Below, piece by piece: positions 5,324 through 10,858 of a stretch of 10,858 nucleotides of DNA. Source of the DNA: JAMLIN01 sp041676645 (GTDB lineage Bacteria > Pseudomonadota > Gammaproteobacteria > Burkholderiales > Burkholderiaceae_E); contig JBAYRO010000100.1 of assembly GCA_041676645.1 (NCBI GenBank), forward strand, positions 1-10,858. Reading direction: 5' to 3'. Position numbers and translations under genes: made by a program. The notes beneath the pieces were generated by a model, which saw only the letters and a program-made list of their open reading frames with translations, was not told the DNA's origin and ran no database searches. The stretch's first letter is position 1; each line of letters starts with the position of its first letter.

Positions 5324-6232
5324 TTGAGCAGTGAACCCAGCGCCGACTTCGGTCCCGTCACCGTATTCTTCGGCGAAAAGACCGGCAAGTATCCCGACGG
5401 CAACCAGGTCATCGTCAACGGCGGCGACATGCGGGTTGCCTTCGACACGCCGTGCGTAGCCAACCGGATCGGCCCCACCTTCGACGAAGTCGACATGGTC
5501 ATCCTCGGGCATGTCCATGAGGACCACATGGCGGGCCTGCACCGGGTGCCCCATGCGCCGGTCCATGTGCACGAGGACGACGTCGCCGCGGCGCGCAGCT
5601 GGGAGGGCCTGGCCGCGCACTTCGGCTACGACCCGGCGTCGATGGACGAGTTCCGCGCCAGGATCGAGCGCGAGTTCAACTACGTTCCCCGCCCCGACGC
5701 GATCGCCTATCCCGACGGCCAGCGCTGGGATCTCGGCGGCGGTGTCTCGGTCGAGGCGATCCACATGCCCGGCCATACCCGCGGCCACTGCGTGCTGCTG
5801 GTCCAGCCGGGTGGCATCGCCTTCATCGGCGACATCGACCTCACCGGCTTCGGTCCCTACTATGGCGATGCGACTTCCGACCTCGCGGCGTTTCGCCGCT
5901 CGATCGAGCGCCTGCCCTCCATTCCGGCGAAAGTCTGGATCACCTCCCACCATCGCGGGGTCTATACCGACCGCGACCGGATGCTGGCCGATCTCCAGGC
6001 CTACGGATCGAAGCTCGATGCCCGCGAGGAGAAGATCCTCGGGCTGCTCGCCGAAGCGCCGCGTCGCCTCGACGAACTGATCGGGCTCGGACTGGTCTAC
6101 CCGGCCGAGTACGCGAGCCCCAATGTCAGCGCGATCGAGTCGCGCACGGTCAGCCAGCATCTGGACGAGCTGCTTGCCGACGGACGGATCGCGCGTCGCG
6201 ACGACGGCGCCTGGCGCCTGGCCGGGCGTTGA
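5324..6232 (+). CDS. Metallo-beta-lactamase-fold hydrolase with C-terminal winged helix
   Basis: A 302-residue binuclear-metal hydrolase. From the TTG start, the metal ligands are the HVHEDH motif at 63-68, H151 in MPGHTRGH, D170 in IGDIDL and the final His in SHHRG (209/210). Residues about 232-300 (EEKILGLLAEAPRRLDELI, then RTVSQHLDELLADGRIARRDDG) form a winged helix of the kind found at the end of LACTB2-like hydrolases. The TTG at 5324 is chosen because TGGAGA stands 7 nt upstream and conserved-looking sequence begins soon after. An ATG at 5261 would add 21 low-complexity residues and overlaps a possible -10 box. The gene is 16 nt before the ene-reductase gene, so they are co-transcribed. 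Substrate (thioester, lactone, phosphoester or other) is unknown. Confidence 0.85.
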   Translation: MSSEPSADFGPVTVFFGEKTGKYPDGNQVIVNGGDMRVAFDTPCVANRIGPTFDEVDMVILGHVHEDHMAGLHRVPHAPVHVHEDDVAAARSWEGLAAHFGYDPASMDEFRARIEREFNYVPRPDAIAYPDGQRWDLGGGVSVEAIHMPGHTRGHCVLLVQPGGIAFIGDIDLTGFGPYYGDATSDLAAFRRSIERLPSIPAKVWITSHHRGVYTDRDRMLADLQAYGSKLDAREEKILGLLAEAPRRLDELIGLGLVYPAEYASPNVSAIESRTVSQHLDELLADGRIARRDDGAWRLAGR

Positions 6233-6248
6233 AACCGAGGAAGACTGC

Positions 6249-7409
6249 ATGTCCCGTCCCCTGCTGTTCACGCCCATCAGTGTGCGAGACCTGGAGCTGA
6301 AGAACCGGGTGGTGATCGCCCCGATGCACCAGTACTCGGCGAAGAACGGCTTCGCCACCGACTGGCACCTGATGAACGCGGGTCGCTACGCCGCCGGCGG
6401 CGCCGGTCTGGTCTGCGTCGAATCGACCAAGGTCTCGCGCGAAGGCTGCGGCACCGTGGGCGACCTCGGCCTGTGGCGTGACGAGCATATCGACAGCGTC
6501 CGGCGCATCCGCGAACTGATCCATCATTGCGGCGCCAGGGCCGGCATCCAGCTCGGCCACTCGGGCCGCAAGTCGCGACTGACGCGCCCCTGGGAAGGCG
6601 GCCGGCCGCTCACCATCGACGACGTCGATCCGGTCGCCGACGAATGGGATACCTGGGAGCTGGTCGGGCCCTCGGCGATCCCGGCCGACAAGCGTTCGCC
6701 CACCCCGCGGGCACTCACGAGGGCCGAAGTCCACGGCCTCGTCGAGGCCTGGGGCGCCGCCGCCGAACGGGCCGACGCCGCCGGCTTCGACATGGTGGAG
6801 GTCCACGGCGCCCATGGCTACCTGATCCACCAGTTCCTGTCCGAGCATGCCAACCAGCGCAGCGACGAGTACGGCGGCAGCTTCGAGAACCGGATGCGCT
6901 TCGCGATCGAAGTCGCCGAGCATGTCCGCAGCAAGTGGCCGGCGCGCAAACCGCTCTTCATGCGGCTGTCGGTGGTCGATGCGGCCGGCTGGGGGCTCGA
7001 GCACAGCGTGGCGCTCGCCCGCGAACTCGGCCGGGTCGGGGTCGACGTGATCGACTGCAGCGGCGGCGGCATCCAGGCCGGGGCGGGCGTCGGCGCCCGA
7101 CCGGATTACGGCTACCAGGTGCCATACGCGGAGGGGCTCAAGCGCGACGCCGGCGTCCGGACGATGGCCGTCGGCGTGATCGTTCATGCACGCCAGGCCG
7201 AAGCGATCCTGCAGGAAGGCCGCGCCGACCTGGTCGCGCTGGCGCGCGAAGCGCTCTACAACCCGAACTGGCCGGTCGATGCCGCCCGCAAGCTCGGCGT
7301 GGCAGATCATTTCGAGATGATCCCGCCCAACTACGGCTGGTGGCTCGGCAAGCGCGAAGGCATTCCCGGCTTCGTCCCCTCCACCTTCGGGGATTCACCG
7401 CAGGCCTGA
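6249..7409 (+). CDS. Old yellow enzyme-type NADH:flavin oxidoreductase (ene-reductase)
   Basis: A 386-residue FMN-dependent TIM-barrel enzyme of the YqjM/XenA (thermophilic-like) class, predicted to reduce activated C=C bonds such as enones or enoic derivatives, or nitro compounds, using NAD(P)H. The N-terminal FTPISVRDLELKNRVVIAPM leads to the FMN site. IQLGHSGRKS (100-109) and VEVHGAHGYLIHQFLSEHANQRSDEYGGSFENR (184-215) match the family closely, with H186/H189 for substrate anchoring and Y191 as the likely proton-donor region. The C-terminal PPNYGWW supplies the aromatic that reaches the neighbouring subunit. At the position of the redox-tuning Cys (PMC in YqjM and XenA) this enzyme has His27 (PMHQYS). 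GAGGAAG 6 nt upstream supports the ATG. It is the second gene of an operon with the metallo-hydrolase (16-nt gap), probably extending to the flavin reductase. Confidence 0.9.
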   Translation: MSRPLLFTPISVRDLELKNRVVIAPMHQYSAKNGFATDWHLMNAGRYAAGGAGLVCVESTKVSREGCGTVGDLGLWRDEHIDSVRRIRELIHHCGARAGIQLGHSGRKSRLTRPWEGGRPLTIDDVDPVADEWDTWELVGPSAIPADKRSPTPRALTRAEVHGLVEAWGAAAERADAAGFDMVEVHGAHGYLIHQFLSEHANQRSDEYGGSFENRMRFAIEVAEHVRSKWPARKPLFMRLSVVDAAGWGLEHSVALARELGRVGVDVIDCSGGGIQAGAGVGARPDYGYQVPYAEGLKRDAGVRTMAVGVIVHARQAEAILQEGRADLVALAREALYNPNWPVDAARKLGVADHFEMIPPNYGWWLGKREGIPGFVPSTFGDSPQA

Positions 7410-7416
7410 TCGTCCG

Positions 7417-7439
7417 CGGGCGCCGACACCCTGCGCCCG
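7417..7439 (+). other. Stem-loop between the ene-reductase and flavin reductase genes
   Basis: A 7-bp GC stem CGGGCGC / GCGCCCG with a 9-base loop, starting 8 bp after the ene-reductase stop codon in the 69-bp gap. There is no T-run, so it is more likely a processing or stabilising hairpin than a terminator; chance is possible at this GC content. Confidence 0.3.
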
Positions 7440-7478
7440 GGATCGAACGAGCAACCCTCGCCACGAACGGAGCATCGC

Positions 7479-8135
7479 ATGCATTTCGACGTCGCCACCC
7501 TCGACGGGAGCCTGTGCTACAAGCTGATGACCTCGCTCGTCGTGCCTCGCCCGATCGCCTGGCTGGTCACCAACGACGGCGCCGGTGGCCAGAACGCAGC
7601 GCCGTTCTCGTTCTTCAACTGCTTCTCGGGCGATCCGCCGGTGCTGTGCATCGGCATCGGCCGACCCGCCGACCGCAGGAAGGACTCGCTCGCCAACATC
7701 GAGCGCGACCGCGAGTTCGTGGTCAACATGGTCCCCGAGGAACTCGCCGAGCAGATGAACCTCACCGCGACCGACTTCCCGCCGCAATGGAGCGAACTCT
7801 CGGTGGCCGGCCTCGAGACCGCGCCCTCGGTGGCGGTCGCGGTGCCGCGCATCGCCGCCAGCCCGGCGGCATTCGAATGCCGGCTGCGCGAGATCCTGCC
7901 CGTCGGCCAGGGTAGCGGCAACATGATCGTGGTCGCCGATGTCGCCGTGATCCACGTTCGCGACGACGCGATCACCAATCTCGAACGCTGCCATGTCGAC
8001 GGCACGAAGCTCGGCATCGTCGGCCGGATGCAGAGTCCGGGCCGCTACGTGCGCCTGCACGACACCTTCGAGATGCGCCAGGCTACGTTCGGGCAATGGC
8101 AGGCGGCCAATCCACAGCCCGGCGAGCCGGACTGA
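7479..8135 (+). CDS. Flavin reductase-like FMN-binding protein
   Basis: A 218-residue protein of the DIM6/NTAB flavin reductase-like family with the FMN-binding split-barrel fold. Diagnostic stretches are LVVPRPIAWLVTNDG (20-34), NAAPFSFFNCFSGDPPVLCIGIG (39-61), where the APFS segment binds the FMN phosphate, and RRKDSLANIERDREFVVNMV (66-85). Family members supply reduced flavin to a monooxygenase or act on small flavin/quinone substrates themselves; no large two-component oxygenase is visible in the window. ACGGAGC 6-7 nt upstream supports the ATG. It lies 69 nt after the ene-reductase on the same strand and probably shares its transcript. It ends tail-to-tail with a YdhR-type monooxygenase gene. 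Confidence 0.88.
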   Translation: MHFDVATLDGSLCYKLMTSLVVPRPIAWLVTNDGAGGQNAAPFSFFNCFSGDPPVLCIGIGRPADRRKDSLANIERDREFVVNMVPEELAEQMNLTATDFPPQWSELSVAGLETAPSVAVAVPRIAASPAAFECRLREILPVGQGSGNMIVVADVAVIHVRDDAITNLERCHVDGTKLGIVGRMQSPGRYVRLHDTFEMRQATFGQWQAANPQPGEPD

Positions 8136-8142
8136 GCGGCGG

Positions 8143-8164
8143 ACCCGCACGCGCGTGCGCGGGT
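8143..8164. terminator. GC-rich hairpin between convergent genes
   Basis: ACCCGC and GCGGGT close a stem around a perfect 12-bp palindrome GCACGCGCGTGC (8147-8158), with a 2-base bulge. It fills most of the 45-bp gap between the stops of the flavin reductase and the YdhR-type gene. A stem like this could end transcripts from both sides, but no T-tract is present. Confidence 0.4.
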
Positions 8165-8180
8165 TCGCTCTCGGGCGGGA

Positions 8181-8492
8181 TCAGGCCGGTTCGATCGTGC
8201 CGGCGATGTTGTCGACCGTGACCGGCACCTCGACGTAGAGGATCTCCGGGTCCGAGCCGTACTTCCCGGCAACCGTCGCCTTCCATTCCGGCGTATAGCA
8301 GGCCTCGGCCGCCGCCCTGGATTCCCAGAAGTAGATGCCGCCGGCGCGGTCGCCCGACTCCGCCAGGTAGTAGTGCTTGCGCACGAGCCCCGGTCGACCG
8401 AGATACTTCGGCGCGGTCGACTGGAAGACCTCCGCCGCCTGCGCCACCGTCCAGACCTGCGGCAGCTTGAATGTCACGATCGAAACGATCAT
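8181..8492 (-). CDS. YdhR-type putative monooxygenase (ABM-like fold)
   Basis: A 103-residue protein resembling the YdhR family of small dimeric alpha/beta-barrel proteins. IVSIVTFKLP (2-11) is the first strand, and the AAEVFQSTAPKYLGRPGLVRKHYYLAESGDRAGGIYFWESRAAAEACY region (19-66) carries the typical pattern of a central strand with G-G-x-Y-x-W followed by a helix. Relatives are annotated as putative cofactor-free oxygenases or simple ligand-binding barrels; no catalytic residue can be assigned here. The ATG at 8492 has GAGGAGA 7 nt upstream. The gene is divergent from the SMR pump (65-bp gap) and convergent with the flavin reductase, so it is transcribed alone. Confidence 0.75.
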   Translation of the reverse strand: MIVSIVTFKLPQVWTVAQAAEVFQSTAPKYLGRPGLVRKHYYLAESGDRAGGIYFWESRAAAEACYTPEWKATVAGKYGSDPEILYVEVPVTVDNIAGTIEPA

Positions 8493-8557
8493 CGCGTGTC
8501 TCCTCGGGAACAATACGATAGGGCCGTCCCAGACTACTCGAACCCGGGAGAGCATGC

Positions 8558-8890
8558 ATGAAAGGATGGGGATTCCTCGGCGTCGCGATCGTCGCCGAAG
8601 TGGTGGCGACCTCCGCGCTCAAGGCGAGCGAGGGCTTCTCGCGATGGATGCCCTCGCTGGTGGTCATCGCGGGATACGCGATCGCCTTCTACTTCCTGTC
8701 GCTGACCCTGCGCGCCATCCCCGTCGGAGTCGCCTACGCGATCTGGTCCGGCCTCGGGGTGGTGCTGATCACCGCGGTGGGCTGGATCGTCTTCGGCCAG
8801 AAGCTCGACCTGCCTGCGCTCGCCGGCATCGGCCTGATCCTTGCCGGCGTGCTGGTGATGAACCTGTTCTCGAAGGCGCTGACGAACTAG
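8558..8890 (+). CDS. Small multidrug resistance (EmrE-like) antiporter
   Basis: A 110-residue inner-membrane protein with four predicted helices, the standard size for the SMR family, exporting cationic compounds in exchange for protons. The essential proton/substrate residue E14 is present (VAEVVATSALK), as are Y40, Y60 and W63 in YAIWSGLG, all at the same numbers as in EmrE. The GVAYAIWSGLGVVLI and GVLVMNL segments match the dimer helices. GGGAGAG lies just upstream of the ATG at 8558. A guanidinium exporter (Gdx-like) subtype is possible; the Glu14/Trp63 context alone does not decide. The stop codon TAG lies within a CTAG shared with the stop of the opposing MFS gene. Confidence 0.9.
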   Translation: MKGWGFLGVAIVAEVVATSALKASEGFSRWMPSLVVIAGYAIAFYFLSLTLRAIPVGVAYAIWSGLGVVLITAVGWIVFGQKLDLPALAGIGLILAGVLVMNLFSKALTN

Positions 8891-10374
8891 GGCGGCGAAC
8901 CGCCACGCAAGGACTGGCTGCCCGGGCTCGAGCGCAGGTCCCTGAACGCAACCCGCAACGCCAGCACGAACACGAGGGCGATCAGCAGGAACGCGGTCAT
9001 CGCGGCGACCGACCAGGACGTGAGGGCCAGCACCGCGAAGAGCACCGACGTGATGAAGGCGATGCCGACCGAAGTCCCGATGCGCTGACCCGTCTGCATG
9101 ATCGCTCCCGAGCTGCCCGCGTAGGCGAGCGGAACGTCGGCGAGCGTCAGCGTCTGGTTCGGGGTGATGACAGCGCCCTGCGCGATGCCGACGAATGCCA
9201 GCGACAGGATGAGCCACCAGATGCTGATCCAGCCGCGGGCGTGCATCCACACCACCGCGGCGCACAGGATCATGCCGAGGATGCCGACCAGCAGCCCGCC
9301 GATCACGACCCGGCGCCCGTAACGCATGACCTTGCGGCCCGCCCAGTCCGCGGCAAGCGCCGACAGGATCGATGATGGAATCCCGACCGTGCCGGCCTGC
9401 AGGGCCGTCTTGCCATGGCCCTGCTGCAGGTACAGCGCGACGATCACCCAGATGCTGGTCATGCCGAGGAAGTACAGCGACATGATCAGCGCGCCGTTGG
9501 TGAAGCTGCGCGTGGCGAAGATGTTCAGGTCGACCATCGGACTGCGGCCCGAGCGCGCGTACCAGCGCTCCCACAGCACCCAGGCCCAGGTGAGCGCGAG
9601 GCCGACGGGCAGGGCGAGCCAGGTGGCCGGAGCTGCCTGGTACTCCATGAACGGCCACAGCACCGCGAACACGGCTGTGCCGAGCAGCAGCGACCCGACC
9701 GGGTCGAGCGTCGACAGCAGCCTGCCCGGGCCGCCGGTCGTGGTCGCCGGGCGCCGGAACAGCGGCCGCGGGAACCAGAGCAGCGCCAGCCCGACGACGA
9801 CCAGGCCGATCGGCACGTTGACGAGAAAGGTCAGCCGCCAGCCGACATCGACTCCGCCGACCAGGATCAGCAGTCCTCCGAGGACCGGGCCGATGGCCAC
9901 CGATACGCCGACCATGCTGCCGAAGTAGCCGAAGGCGCGTGCGCGATCGTCGCCGCGAAAGTACTCCTGGATCATTCCCACGCCCTGCGGGTTGACCAGG
10001 CCCGAGCCGATACCCTGGACGAAGCGCGCCACATTGAGCGCATCGGGCGTGAGCGCGAGGCCCGCGGCCACGGAAGACGCGGTGAACAGCAACACCCCGA
10101 CGATGAAGATCCCGCCTCGGCCGATGATGTCGCCGGCACGACCCGCCGCGACCAGAACCACCCCGAAGGTCAGTGCGTAGCCCGACAGCACCCATTGCAG
10201 GTCGGAGTGGCTGGCACCGAGCCCGGCCTGGATCGACGGCAGCGCGACGTTGACGATGCTCACCCCGACCAGCGACATGAAGATCGTCGCCAGAAGCACG
10301 GCAAGCACGCGCCAGCGCGTGGCATCGGAGATGGCGGGGAGATCGGCCGGGGCGGCTGGGGGCGGAACGGACAT
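8887..10374 (-). CDS. DHA2-family MFS transporter (14 transmembrane segments, EmrB-like)
   Basis: A 495-residue major facilitator transporter of the drug:H+ antiporter-2 type, predicted to sit in the inner membrane and export an organic compound. A short hydrophilic N-terminus (1-20) is followed by about 14 hydrophobic helices. Motif A is seen as GRAGDIIGRGG (78-88) and motif C as the GPVLGG segment (162-167). In the first helix the motif that usually reads LDxTVVNVALP is VGVSIVNVALP, so the acidic residue is Gly (G37). AAGGA 4-5 nt before the ATG supports 10374; upstream in-frame codons are Arg/Pro-rich and not family-like. No dedicated regulator or membrane-fusion partner is next to it. It runs toward the SMR gene, with a 4-bp stop-codon overlap. 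Substrate unknown. Confidence 0.9.
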   Translation of the reverse strand: MSVPPPAAPADLPAISDATRWRVLAVLLATIFMSLVGVSIVNVALPSIQAGLGASHSDLQWVLSGYALTFGVVLVAAGRAGDIIGRGGIFIVGVLLFTASSVAAGLALTPDALNVARFVQGIGSGLVNPQGVGMIQEYFRGDDRARAFGYFGSMVGVSVAIGPVLGGLLILVGGVDVGWRLTFLVNVPIGLVVVGLALLWFPRPLFRRPATTTGGPGRLLSTLDPVGSLLLGTAVFAVLWPFMEYQAAPATWLALPVGLALTWAWVLWERWYARSGRSPMVDLNIFATRSFTNGALIMSLYFLGMTSIWVIVALYLQQGHGKTALQAGTVGIPSSILSALAADWAGRKVMRYGRRVVIGGLLVGILGMILCAAVVWMHARGWISIWWLILSLAFVGIAQGAVITPNQTLTLADVPLAYAGSSGAIMQTGQRIGTSVGIAFITSVLFAVLALTSWSVAAMTAFLLIALVFVLALRVAFRDLRSSPGSQSLRGGSPP

Positions 10375-10612
10375 GGATCCTTCTTCCGGGCGCGCAAGGC
10401 GGCGCCGGTTGCGCGGGTCGTCAGGGTGACAGGCACTGCGATTGTCCGGCAAGGCGCCGGATCGGCGTGCGCGCCGCCCGGTGTCGCGGCGATTCGGGCC
10501 GGGCGGGCCCAGCGGCCAGGGTTATCCTTGCCTTTCGCGCGCTGCGCGCGGACCGACGCATTCCCGGACTCACAGCCTGCTGCAGCCGGTACCACTCGAC
10601 CGACGGAACGCC
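10375..10612. other. Divergent intergenic region, MFS transporter / CoA-transferase
   Basis: A 238-bp spacer between two outward-facing starts, so it should contain both promoters. I see a small inverted repeat CCGGC-AAGGC-GCCGG (10446-10460) and a GC-repeat CGCGCGCTGCGCGCG near 10537-10551. A TTATCC that might be a -10 box on the plus strand lies at 10522-10527 without a good -35. No open reading frame with coding character and no strong operator palindrome was recognised. Confidence 0.4.
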
Positions 10613-10858
10613 ATGTTCGACCCCGACCTGATCAGCTCCCTTCCCGACCATCCCGAGGGCGCGGCCCCGGGCGACAGCGCGCTAGCTGGCCTGACCGTCA
10701 TCGACTTCACGCATTTCCTGGCCGGACCGACGGCGACGATGCTGCTGGCCGATTTCGGTGCCGACGTGATCAAGATCGAGCCGCCCGGCAAGGGCGAGAG
10801 TTTCCGCTACTACCCACCGGTCGACCCCGAGTTCCCGGGGCAGGGTGCGCCGTTCATC
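10613..10858 (+). CDS. CaiB/BaiF-type CoA-transferase (family III), 5' part
   Basis: The first 82 residues of a gene that runs off the window. After a 25-residue leader, GLTVIDFTHFLAGP then LLADFGADVIKIEPP (26-58) is the hallmark N-terminus of family III CoA-transferases, which move CoA between carboxylic acids. GKGESFR continues the CoA-binding region. The catalytic Asp, expected near residue 170, is outside the window. The start ATG at 10613 has only a weak GGAA 6 nt upstream; an earlier start is not seen in frame with family-like sequence. It diverges from the MFS gene. If the nearby nitrilase makes a carboxylic acid, this enzyme could activate it, but that is conjecture. Confidence 0.88.
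   Translation, partial: MFDPDLISSLPDHPEGAAPGDSALAGLTVIDFTHFLAGPTATMLLADFGADVIKIEPPGKGESFRYYPPVDPEFPGQGAPFI

Noticed and set aside
3650..6358. A 902-codon open frame on the minus strand spanning five genes
   Set aside because: It runs antisense to the asparaginase-like, MBL and ene-reductase genes and out of frame with the patatin and SDR genes, all with clear family motifs. Its product is Arg/Gly/Asp-rich and has no recognisable domain. Long shadow frames are expected at this GC content.
6150..7915. Long open frames over the ene-reductase and flavin reductase genes on both strands
   Set aside because: They are Arg- or Ala-rich shadows of two genes with complete family signatures and good ribosome binding sites.
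8493..8557. A guanidine riboswitch ahead of the SMR gene
   Set aside because: The gap is only 65 bp, shared with a divergent start, and I see none of the paired ACGR-type hairpins or other conserved riboswitch structure.
8534..10195. A 553-codon minus-strand frame over the MFS gene
   Set aside because: It is the +1-shifted shadow of the MFS transporter; the product is Arg/His-rich and not hydrophobic.
1..10858. CRISPR array, insertion sequence, tRNA or attachment site
   Set aside because: No regularly spaced repeats, transposase or integrase sequence, terminal repeats or cloverleaf were seen on either strand.

Overview
The window is a dense, high-GC (roughly two-thirds G+C by eye) chromosomal segment with Shine-Dalgarno-led genes and short gaps. 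It fits a high-GC proteobacterium, beta or gamma; the sequence alone does not fix the taxon. There are no tRNA or rRNA genes, insertion sequences or CRISPR arrays. Gene orientation alternates, with three divergent and several tail-to-tail junctions.

Layout. 1-240 is the 3' end of an unrecognised gene. 262-1020 (minus strand) is a type II toxin-antitoxin pair, vapB-vapC, with a perfect 9-bp inverted-repeat operator in front of it. 1102-2043 (minus) encodes a nitrilase with the full Glu-Lys-Cys triad. It diverges from a TrmB-type transcriptional regulator (2232-3014, plus). Their shared 188-bp spacer holds three copies, two of them perfect, of an 18-bp palindrome, TGTCGA-N6-TCGACA. One copy covers a TTGACA -35 box of the nitrilase promoter and another lies just before the regulator's start codon. 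2935-4635 (minus) is a two-gene unit of a patatin-like lipase and a short-chain dehydrogenase (SDR). The SDR gene overlaps the regulator gene tail-to-tail by 80 bp.

4715-8135 (plus) is a metabolic run: a one-domain asparaginase-like protein, a metallo-beta-lactamase-fold hydrolase with a C-terminal winged helix, an old-yellow-enzyme-type ene-reductase whose usual redox-tuning cysteine is a histidine, and an FMN-binding flavin reductase-like protein. Opposite it (8181-8492, minus) is a small YdhR-type putative monooxygenase. Two drug/proton antiporters follow tail-to-tail and share a CTAG that supplies both stop codons: an SMR pump (8558-8890, plus) and a 14-helix DHA2 MFS pump (8887-10374, minus). 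The window ends inside a CaiB/BaiF CoA-transferase gene.

Taken together, nitrile and amide hydrolysis, flavin-dependent reduction, SDR chemistry, a hydrolase, CoA transfer and export suggest an accessory catabolic or detoxification neighbourhood for a small carboxyl- or nitrile-containing compound. That pathway is an inference. What the sequence shows most firmly is the TrmB regulator/nitrilase module with its repeated operator.
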